A DNA stretch of 21,520 nucleotides, taken from the IMG/VR virus record IMGVR_UViG_3300044634_002056, positions 1-21,520 of that record. One strand, written 5' to 3'. Of this stretch, positions 15,849 through 21,520 are shown piece by piece. A program made the translations under genes and the position numbers. The first letter of the stretch is position 1. Each line of letters begins with the position of its first letter. Origin of the DNA: a virus. The notes under the pieces are model-generated. The model ran no database searches, had not been told where the DNA came from, and saw only the letters and a program-made list of their open reading frames with translations.

Positions 15849-17036
15849 ATGAGTTTAATAATTAACGATATAATAATTGAGGGTACTCTTAGTAGTAATA
15901 CCTTATCTGTTAGTTCTGCAACTATAACTAATTTAGTTGTTACTAATATAACTGGTGTATCAACAACTGACTACTACGTTACAGGTGGAACATACTCTAG
16001 TGGTACCTTAACACTAGAAAGAAATGGTCTTAGTGATGTTACAATCACAGGATTTTCAGATGGTACTTTAACTGGTTCTGGTGTTACTAATAAAGTTGCA
16101 TTTTGGTCTGGTGCTAGCGGATTAACCTTTGATAATACTTTTCATTGGGATAATACAAATAAAAGGTTAGGTGTTGGTACATCTTCACCATCACAGAAAT
16201 TACAAATATCTGGTAATACTAGAGTTGATGGTAGTGTTTTTGCAAATAATTTAATTGTTACTGCTGTTACTGGGACTAATATATTTAGTGGTAATACATC
16301 CTCAGATTTAGTTAGAATTACACAAACAGGTAGTGGTAATGCATTTGTTGTTGAGGATTCTGTAAATACGGATTCATCACCATTTGTTATTAATTCTTTA
16401 GGTAATGTTGCAATTGGTACAACAACATTTGATGGTACAAATCCAGAAAAATTAGTGGTTGCACCAGCAAATCAAAATGCGATAGTTGCAAAAGGTCCTA
16501 TATCTGGGTTTATGCAATTAAATATACAAAACACCAGTAATGCTGTAACCGCTTCTTCTGATGTTGTTGCAACCAATGATACTGGTAATGATACCAACAA
16601 TTATATTAATATGGGTATTAATAGTTCAACTTATACTGCTGGTAATATTGGTGTTGCAAATGATGCATATCTTTACAATATTGGTCGTGAGTTGTATATT
16701 GGTAATGCAACAGTTGGTGCTAATGGTAATATTAAATTCTTTGCTGGTAATTTAGCCACAGCAACAACGATGACAATTACAAGTGCAAAGAGGGTTGGTA
16801 TTGGAATTAATAGCCCAACTCAAAAATTACATGTATCTGGTAATTCAATAACAACAGGGACAATTAGTGGGTCTTCTTTAAATGTAACAACATTACCAAC
16901 ACTTAATAACGCTAATTCAGATTTCTTAACAAGGAATTCAGCAACAGGTCAAATAGAAAGGTCAACACCAGGTAATGCAGTATTTTATGCATATGGTATT
17001 GCTTTTGCTCAATCTATAGGGAACTATTTAACTTAA
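15849..17036 (+). CDS. Tail fibre with S74-type stalk motifs but no chaperone domain
   Basis: This 395-residue protein follows the giant fibre by 12 nt. It opens with strands of Ser/Thr/Val (MSLIINDIIIEGTL) and a YVTGG module (about 42-65). NKVAFWSG, then WDNTNKRLGVGTSSPSQKL (about 101-119) and KRVGIGINSPTQKLHVSG (near 320) are of the 'LGIGTxxPxxKLxVxG' type common in phage fibre stalks and in proteins ending in an S74 intramolecular chaperone. Here the protein stops soon afterwards (AQSIGNYLT) with no room for an S74 domain. Its segment LPTLNNANSDFLTRNSATGQ is shared with the 1179-residue fibre. It is probably a trimeric fibre or a fibre segment; the receptor role is unknown. Confidence 0.75.
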   Translation: MSLIINDIIIEGTLSSNTLSVSSATITNLVVTNITGVSTTDYYVTGGTYSSGTLTLERNGLSDVTITGFSDGTLTGSGVTNKVAFWSGASGLTFDNTFHWDNTNKRLGVGTSSPSQKLQISGNTRVDGSVFANNLIVTAVTGTNIFSGNTSSDLVRITQTGSGNAFVVEDSVNTDSSPFVINSLGNVAIGTTTFDGTNPEKLVVAPANQNAIVAKGPISGFMQLNIQNTSNAVTASSDVVATNDTGNDTNNYINMGINSSTYTAGNIGVANDAYLYNIGRELYIGNATVGANGNIKFFAGNLATATTMTITSAKRVGIGINSPTQKLHVSGNSITTGTISGSSLNVTTLPTLNNANSDFLTRNSATGQIERSTPGNAVFYAYGIAFAQSIGNYLT

Positions 17037-17046
17037 AAATAAAATA

Positions 17047-17067
17047 ATTAAATTTAATAAAAAAAAA
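17047..17067 (+). promoter_or_regulatory. Palindrome and A-tract before the 142-residue gene
   Basis: ATTAAATTTAAT (17047-17058) is a perfect 12-bp palindrome, followed by a run of nine A. With one T it leads directly into the ATG at 17069. There is no Shine-Dalgarno sequence; the A-rich leader fits a Bacteroidota-type start. No specific function is shown. Confidence 0.3.
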
Positions 17068-17068
17068 T

Positions 17069-17497
17069 ATGGCATCAAATACATTTCCAATTTACACAAG
17101 AACAGGTGATGTTCAATGGACAACTAACATGACCGCAGTTAATGCGACAACAGATTTAACTTCTGGTACAATTTATTTGGCATTTACCGCTGATGCAACA
17201 GAAGGTGGTTATGTTCAAAGAATTAGATTTAAACCAAATAATGCAGCTGGTACTAACAATGCTGCAACAGTTGCTAGAGTTTGGTTAAATAACGGTAGTA
17301 CAACAGCAACTGCTGCAAATAATGTATTTATCGATGAAATTTCATTACCAGCAACAACTGGTTCTGGTACAGCTGCAATACCAGTTTATGAATTACCTTT
17401 AAATTTCGCAATGCCTCCAGGTTATACGATATATGTAACACTTGGTACTGCTGTTGTTGGTGGATACCGTGCAACAGTTATTGGTGGTAAATATTAA
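17069..17497 (+). CDS. Small conserved phage structural protein, fibre-associated
   Basis: This 142-residue, mostly beta protein opens MASNTFPIYTRTGDVQW. Its pattern is one I recall from many phage and prophage hypothetical proteins: N-terminal P-x-x-x-R-x-G-D-V-x-W, then GTIYLAFTADATEGGYVQRI (about 31-50), RVWLNNGSTTATAANNVFID, then lipid-like strand PLNFAMPPGYTIYVTLG, ending in a Gly-Gly-x-Tyr. A jelly-roll-like decoration or fibre-tip role would fit, but the function is not known. It is 32 nt from the preceding gene and 6 nt from the first glycine-rich adhesin, so it probably belongs with them. The C-terminus IGGKY resembles that of two other fibre proteins here. Confidence 0.6.
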   Translation: MASNTFPIYTRTGDVQWTTNMTAVNATTDLTSGTIYLAFTADATEGGYVQRIRFKPNNAAGTNNAATVARVWLNNGSTTATAANNVFIDEISLPATTGSGTAAIPVYELPLNFAMPPGYTIYVTLGTAVVGGYRATVIGGKY

Positions 17498-17503
17498 TAC
17501 TAT

Positions 17504-18433
17504 ATGTTAGATGTTTTAAATATCCCTAGACCAGAATTAAATAACTGGGTTTTTTACACTACTGCATTTGATGCAACATCAACAACACATTGGCAAATTT
17601 GGCAAAAACCAAAATATGCTAAATTTATTTGTTTTTATGTTGTTGGTGGTGGAGCTGGTGGTGGGGGTGGTCAACTTACCGCTGGTTTGGCTAGAAGAGG
17701 TGGTGGAGGTGGTGGTTCATCTGCTATCACAAAGGGAATATTCCCATCTGATTTATTACCAGATACTTTATACATACTAGTTGGTAAAGGTGGTGTAGGT
17801 GGTGCTGGTGGGGTTAATGGAAACTCTGGTGGTTTATCATACGTATCAACTGTGGCTAATACACAAACACCAAATGTTATTTTGGCAAGTGGCGCAATAG
17901 CACCAGTTGGGGGTCTTCAAAATGGTGGTGCTGGGGCGGCTGGGACAGTTTTTGCTCAAACAGCTGGATTTCAGTCTTACTTAGGTATCATTAATACAAC
18001 TGCTGGTCAGGTTGGTGCTACTGGTGGGGCTAATACTGGTGGTGCTGGTAACTCAGTTACGATAGCATCAATTAATAATAGTGGTGGTGCTGGTGGTGGG
18101 GGTTCATCTACAGCCGCAGTTAATGGCGCTGGTGGTTCTATAGTTGCCACAACCGTTACGCAAGTCATAACTGGTGGTGCTGCGGGTGGTACAAATGCTG
18201 GTCAAATAGGTATTGCATCATTTATTCCATCTTTAAATTCATCAAACCTAACTGTACCATTTTTAACTACGGGTGGTGCTGGTGGTGGTGCAAATGGGGC
18301 AGCTGGACAAACTGGTGGTGCTGGTGGTAATGGTTCCTTCGGTTCTGGTGGTGGGGGTGGTGGTGCTGGAGCTACTAATGGTGGTGCTGGTGGTAACGGT
18401 GGTGATGGTATTGTAATAATAACTGTTTTATAA
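17504..18433 (+). CDS. Glycine-rich adhesin-like protein, copy 1 of 3
   Basis: This 309-residue protein opens with a short non-repetitive part (NNWVFYTTAFD, then HWQIWQKPKYAKF at about residues 26-38), then becomes glycine-rich with Gly runs around 49-55 and 66-71. A conserved ILPD-type segment (SSAITKGIFPSDLLPDTLYI, about 72-91) leads to strand SGGLSYVSTV and repeated GGAGG tracts to the end (GGDGIVIITVL). Glycine-rich tracts of this kind form polyglycine-II helix sandwiches in the gp38 adhesin of phage S16, a receptor-binding tip; a similar role is inferred here. It has two close paralogues immediately downstream. No signal peptide or enzyme motif is seen. It starts 6 nt after the previous stop with no Shine-Dalgarno sequence. 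Confidence 0.7.
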   Translation: MLDVLNIPRPELNNWVFYTTAFDATSTTHWQIWQKPKYAKFICFYVVGGGAGGGGGQLTAGLARRGGGGGGSSAITKGIFPSDLLPDTLYILVGKGGVGGAGGVNGNSGGLSYVSTVANTQTPNVILASGAIAPVGGLQNGGAGAAGTVFAQTAGFQSYLGIINTTAGQVGATGGANTGGAGNSVTIASINNSGGAGGGGSSTAAVNGAGGSIVATTVTQVITGGAAGGTNAGQIGIASFIPSLNSSNLTVPFLTTGGAGGGANGAAGQTGGAGGNGSFGSGGGGGGAGATNGGAGGNGGDGIVIITVL

Positions 18434-18443
18434 CAAATAAAAT

Positions 18444-19346
18444 ATGGATGTCTTTCATTTTCCAGATTCAAATAAAATACAATGGGTATTTAACACTAAC
18501 GGTGGTGTAAACTCTTGGCAAATTTGGCAAAAACCACCTAATTGTAAATTTGTAAACTTCATGCTAATTGGTGGTGGAGGTGGTGGTGCTGGTGGTGGTA
18601 CTGGGGGTGCTGGTACAAACAGAATTGGTGGTGGGGGCGGTGGTTCTTCTGCTATATCTAAAGGATTTTTTAATGCGAATGTTCTACCAGATATTTTATA
18701 TATTCAAGTTGGTCCAGGTGGTCTAGGTGGTGCTACTGGTGTAAATGGTACAGCTGGTTCATTATCTTACGTGTCTTTTGAACCAAATACTACTGCGGTA
18801 AATGTGTTATTTAGAAGTGGTAATGGTGGTGCTGGTGGTGGTACGGCCGCTGGTGTTGGTGGTGGTGCTGGTACTTTATTTACACAAACTAATGGGTTAC
18901 TTGGTAATTTAGGTTTTTTTCAAGGTACAATAGGTACTGCTGGAGCATCTGGAGTTTCAGCCGCTAATGGTAACTCAATTACAATATCATTTATAACAAC
19001 TGGTGGCGCTGCGGGTGGTGGTGCTTCTGGTGCTGCAAGTTTTAATGGTGGGAATATTACGGGTTTAGGTAATATACCAACTATTACTGGCGGTGTTGGC
19101 GGTGCTACAAATGATGGTGGTTCTGGATTTCAACCAATTAGACCATCTTTTAATTCATCTAATTTATCACCATTATTTTTTACAGGTGGTGCTGGTGGTG
19201 GTGGTTTTAGAACTGGTGGTATTGCTGGTGCTGGTGGTAATGGTGCTTACGGATGTGGTGGGGGCGGTGGTGGTGCTGGTACTAATGGTAATGGTGGTGC
19301 TGGAGGTCGTGGTGGAGATGGAATTGTAATAATAACTACTTGGTAA
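18444..19346 (+). CDS. Glycine-rich adhesin-like protein, copy 2 of 3
   Basis: This 300-residue paralogue of the preceding protein starts 10 nt after its stop. It shares the opening SWQIWQKPPNCKFVNFMLIG (about residues 24-43), the block SSAISKGFFNANVLPDILYI, the SLSYVSFEPNTT strand, a non-glycine insertion near FQPIRPSFNSSN, and the terminal GGRGGDGIVIITTW. The variable parts are the loops between glycine tracts. The FQPI-xx-xFNS-x-N segment is shared with copy 3 and a shorter version (IPSLNSSN) with copy 1. The role is inferred as for copy 1: a tip or accessory adhesin. Confidence 0.7.
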   Translation: MDVFHFPDSNKIQWVFNTNGGVNSWQIWQKPPNCKFVNFMLIGGGGGGAGGGTGGAGTNRIGGGGGGSSAISKGFFNANVLPDILYIQVGPGGLGGATGVNGTAGSLSYVSFEPNTTAVNVLFRSGNGGAGGGTAAGVGGGAGTLFTQTNGLLGNLGFFQGTIGTAGASGVSAANGNSITISFITTGGAAGGGASGAASFNGGNITGLGNIPTITGGVGGATNDGGSGFQPIRPSFNSSNLSPLFFTGGAGGGGFRTGGIAGAGGNGAYGCGGGGGGAGTNGNGGAGGRGGDGIVIITTW

Positions 19347-19358
19347 TCTTTATATAAT

Positions 19359-20291
19359 ATGGATGTATTTGGTTTAATAGATGGTAATATTTTAAAACAG
19401 GTTTTTTTGACAAACGGGACAACTAACTCTTGGCAAGTTTGGGAAAAACCTAAAAACTGTAAATTTGTTAATATCTTAATTATCGGTGGTGGTGGTGGAG
19501 GTGGTGCTGGTTTCGGTGCTTTCATTAATACTGCAACTGGTGGTGGAGGAGGTGGTTCTTCTGCTGTAACAAAAGGTTTTTTTCAAGCAAATTTATTACC
19601 CGATAGACTATATATACAAGTAGGTCCTGGTGGTGATGGTGGTACGAACAACCCAATTGTTGCTGCAACCGCTGGTTCAGTTTCATACGTCTCAATACAA
19701 CCAAATACTACTGCTGGTAACGTAATACTTGCGAGTGGTCAATTAGGTGGTGGTGCTGGTGGTCCAGGTACAGGTGGTGCTGGTGGTACCGCAGGGTCCG
19801 CTGGTATTGTTTTTGTACAAACTAATTTTTATTTATCAACATTAGGAATAGTACAAACAATAGGTGGTCAAAGTGGTGGTGCTGGTGGTGCTAACACACC
19901 GATACCTGTAACAATAGCGTTCACCACATCGGGTGGTGCTGGTGGTGGGGGTGTTACTGCTGGTGGCACTGGTTCTAATGGTGCTAACATAACAGGTACG
20001 GGTTTTGTACCAACTACTGTTGGTGGTAGTGGATTGGTTGTATTAAATGGTGGTAGTGGTGATTCTGGATTTCAACCGATTCTTCCAAATTTTAATTCTT
20101 TTAATAGATATCCATTATTCACAACTGGTGGTGCTGGTGGTGGTGCTTCTATCTTAGCAATTGGTGGTACTGGTGGTAATGGTGGTTATGGCTCTGGTGG
20201 TGGAGGTGGTGGGGGTTCATATGTTTCTACAACATCTGGTGGTGCTGGAGGTAGAGGTGGAGATGGTATTGTAATAATAAATTCGTTTTAA
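19359..20291 (+). CDS. Glycine-rich adhesin-like protein, copy 3 of 3
   Basis: This 310-residue third paralogue starts 12 nt after copy 2. It has SWQVWEKPKNCKFVNILIIG (about 24-43), SSAVTKGFFQANLLPDRLYI, the strand SVSYVSIQPNTT, and ends GGRGGDGIVIINSF. It is closer to copy 2 than to copy 1 in its opening and in the FQPILPNFNSFN segment. Its last codons are followed by an AT-rich 47-nt spacer and the next SHAEG fibre gene, with no visible terminator. Confidence 0.7.
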   Translation: MDVFGLIDGNILKQVFLTNGTTNSWQVWEKPKNCKFVNILIIGGGGGGGAGFGAFINTATGGGGGGSSAVTKGFFQANLLPDRLYIQVGPGGDGGTNNPIVAATAGSVSYVSIQPNTTAGNVILASGQLGGGAGGPGTGGAGGTAGSAGIVFVQTNFYLSTLGIVQTIGGQSGGAGGANTPIPVTIAFTTSGGAGGGGVTAGGTGSNGANITGTGFVPTTVGGSGLVVLNGGSGDSGFQPILPNFNSFNRYPLFTTGGAGGGASILAIGGTGGNGGYGSGGGGGGGSYVSTTSGGAGGRGGDGIVIINSF

Positions 20292-20314
20292 TATTACTTT
20301 ATAAGTTAGTATAA

Positions 20315-20326
20315 TATTTATTATTA
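20315..20326 (+). promoter_or_regulatory. Candidate late promoter before the right-edge SHAEG fibre gene
   Basis: TATTTATTATTA lies in the 47-nt spacer, with its second half starting 20 nt before the ATG at 20339, the same spacing as the similar motif before the fibre gene at 5433. The role is inference. Confidence 0.35.
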
Positions 20327-20338
20327 AAACTAACCATT

Positions 20339-21520
20339 ATGCCTATTTCTTATATTATAAACAACAACGACTCAACTTTATCTGGTCAAACAATACTTGG
20401 TGATTTAAACATTGTTGGAACAATGTCAGCAACCACGTATTTAAATTTACCAATGTCTGGACCAACTGTTTGGACATCAGGTTCAACTGGTGCGTATTCT
20501 ATTAAAGTAGTAAATGATACATCAACAGATGCAACTGGTAATTATTCTGTTGCTGAAGGTCGAAATACAACAGCTAGTGGTCAACATTCACATGCTGAGG
20601 GTAATAATACAACAGCTAGTGGTAATCAATCCCATGCTGAGGGTAATGCAACAATAGCTAGTGGTTTGTCATCTCATTCTGAAGGTACTAATACAACCGC
20701 AAGTGGTGATTTTTCACATGCTGAAGGTAATCAAACAATTGCATCTGGTAATTCATCACATGCTGAAGGTGAACAAACAACTGCAAGTGGTGATTACTCA
20801 CATGCTGAGGGTAATGCAACAATAGCTAGTGGTTTGTCATCTCATTCTGAAGGTCAAGGTACAATTGCAAGTGGTAATAACGGAGCGCACGCTGAGGGTA
20901 GAAATACAATAGCCAGTGGTACATCGTCACATGCTGAAGGTTGGGGTACTGGTGCTATTGGTGATTTTTCACATGCTGAATCTAGAAATACAAGGGCAAG
21001 TGGTAATGCTTCACATGCTGAAGGTTCTGGAACAACCGCATCAAGCACAGCTGCACATGCTGAAGGTGTTAATACAACAGCTAGTGGTCAATTTTCACAT
21101 GCTGAGGGTAATGCAACAATTGCTAGTGGTTTCGCATCACATGCTGAAGGTCGAACTACAAGGGCTGTTGGTCCCGAATCACATGCTGAAGGTAGAGGTA
21201 CAACAGCTAGTGGTTTAATTTCGCATGCTGAAGGTAGAAATGCAAGAGCATTAGGTGATATTTCACATGCTGAAGGTGATACTACAACAGCATTAGGTAC
21301 AACATCACATGCTGAGGGTAATGCAACAACAGCTAATGGTCAATATTCACATGCTGAAGGTAATTCAACAATTGCTAGTGGTACATCTTCACACGCTGAA
21401 GGTGTTAGTACAACCACAATTGGTGATTTTTCACATGCTGAAGGTCAAAATACAACAACTATAGGTACAGCATCACATTCTGAAGGTTATTATACCACAT
21501 CAAACGGACAGTATGGTGCA
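20339..21520 (+). CDS. SHAEG-repeat tail fibre, 3' end missing
   Basis: This open frame of 394 codons runs from the ATG at 20339 to the right edge without a stop. Residues 1-42 are a short beta leader (MPISYIINNNDSTLSGQTIL, then SATTYLNLP, shared with the giant fibre). Residues about 43-60 (TVWTSGSTGAYSIKVVND) match the segment just before the repeat block of the 1179-residue fibre (YWTSGSTGSFAIKAINN). From about residue 70, 23 units of the 14-residue repeat SHAEGxxTxAxGxx run to the edge, with minor variants such as SVAEG, AHAEG, SHSEG and SHAES. The repeats are expected to form a trimeric YadA-head-like beta-roll. The C-terminus, and whether it carries a chaperone or autoprotease domain, lies outside the window. 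Confidence 0.85.
   Translation, partial: MPISYIINNNDSTLSGQTILGDLNIVGTMSATTYLNLPMSGPTVWTSGSTGAYSIKVVNDTSTDATGNYSVAEGRNTTASGQHSHAEGNNTTASGNQSHAEGNATIASGLSSHSEGTNTTASGDFSHAEGNQTIASGNSSHAEGEQTTASGDYSHAEGNATIASGLSSHSEGQGTIASGNNGAHAEGRNTIASGTSSHAEGWGTGAIGDFSHAESRNTRASGNASHAEGSGTTASSTAAHAEGVNTTASGQFSHAEGNATIASGFASHAEGRTTRAVGPESHAEGRGTTASGLISHAEGRNARALGDISHAEGDTTTALGTTSHAEGNATTANGQYSHAEGNSTIASGTSSHAEGVSTTTIGDFSHAEGQNTTTIGTASHSEGYYTTSNGQYGA
20545..21505 (+). repeat. SHAEG repeat array, 42-nt period, reaching the right edge
   Basis: 23 tandem units of 42 nt encode the 14-residue SHAEG repeat. A stretch of more than 45 nt beginning with GGGTAATGCAACAATAGC at 20641 is repeated exactly at 20809, an offset of 168 nt (four units), showing recent duplication inside the array. 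Confidence 0.9.

Noticed and set aside
16561-16755. Hydrophobic 64-residue frame inside the 395-residue fibre gene (and similar frames at 17568-17780 and 19093-19329)
   Set aside because: Out-of-frame readings of Val/Gly-coding repeats give Leu/Val-rich peptides; no start context or independent support.
12462-17497. Diversity-generating retroelement (variable repeat at a fibre tip)
   Set aside because: No reverse transcriptase and no template repeat copy is visible in the window; the repeats seen are coding modules without adenine-specific variation that I can show.
18202-18471. Minus-strand Pro/Ala-rich open frame opposite the glycine-rich genes (also 19247-19525)
   Set aside because: It is the reverse complement of GGT/GGC/GCT codons of the real genes and has no plausible protein features.
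20916-21218. Plus-strand frame rich in HMLKV repeats, and the minus-strand frame at 20854-21048
   Set aside because: Both are frame-shifted readings of the 42-nt SHAEG repeat; the in-frame fibre is clearly the coding one.

Overview
The window looks like part of the virion structural region of a large contractile-tailed (T4-like) phage genome. Three things support this. (i) The proteins at 1-1130 (minus), 3415-3939 and 3952-5007 resemble, from memory of the T4 proteins, the neck/tail-terminator set gp13, gp14 and gp15. (ii) They are followed by about 16 kb of fibre and adhesin genes. (iii) The DNA is AT-rich, the genes are closely packed, and TAA ends 11 of the 12 complete genes. None of the inspected starts has a Shine-Dalgarno sequence; they are preceded by A/T-rich leaders. 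That is typical of Bacteroidota and their phages, so a Bacteroidota host is a reasonable inference but is not proved here.

Layout. Minus strand, left: a SWI2/SNF2-family ATPase (1437-3287, TTG start) followed 2 nt later by a glutaredoxin-like protein (1177-1434), then the 5' part of a gp13-like neck protein running off the left edge (1-1130). A divergent intergenic region (3288-3414) separates this from the plus-strand block: gp14-like neck protein, gp15-like tail terminator, a 126-residue fibre-like protein, a 1179-residue fibre with YadA/Hep_Hag-type SHAEG beta-roll repeats, a terminator and regulatory gap (8973-9125), a 2236-residue mosaic fibre with two pectin-lyase-like beta-helix modules, a 395-residue fibre, a 142-residue small fibre-associated protein, three tandem paralogous glycine-rich adhesin-like proteins (309, 300 and 310 residues), and the beginning of another SHAEG-repeat fibre running off the right edge.

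How the genes fit together. The neck and tail-terminator proteins would close the head and cap the tail tube. The downstream genes would encode peripheral fibres and receptor-binding tips. The fibre genes share sequence modules: an N-terminal segment, YVTG-type beta modules, an LPTLNN module, SATTYLNLP, SHAEG repeats and GG-x-Y C-termini. The cassette therefore appears to have been assembled by duplication and shuffling. A recurrent AT-rich motif containing TATTTAT, often continuing as TATAAW, lies in six intergenic regions and could be a late-promoter element like the T4 TATAAATA box.

No tRNA, rRNA, CRISPR array, insertion sequence or integrase was seen.
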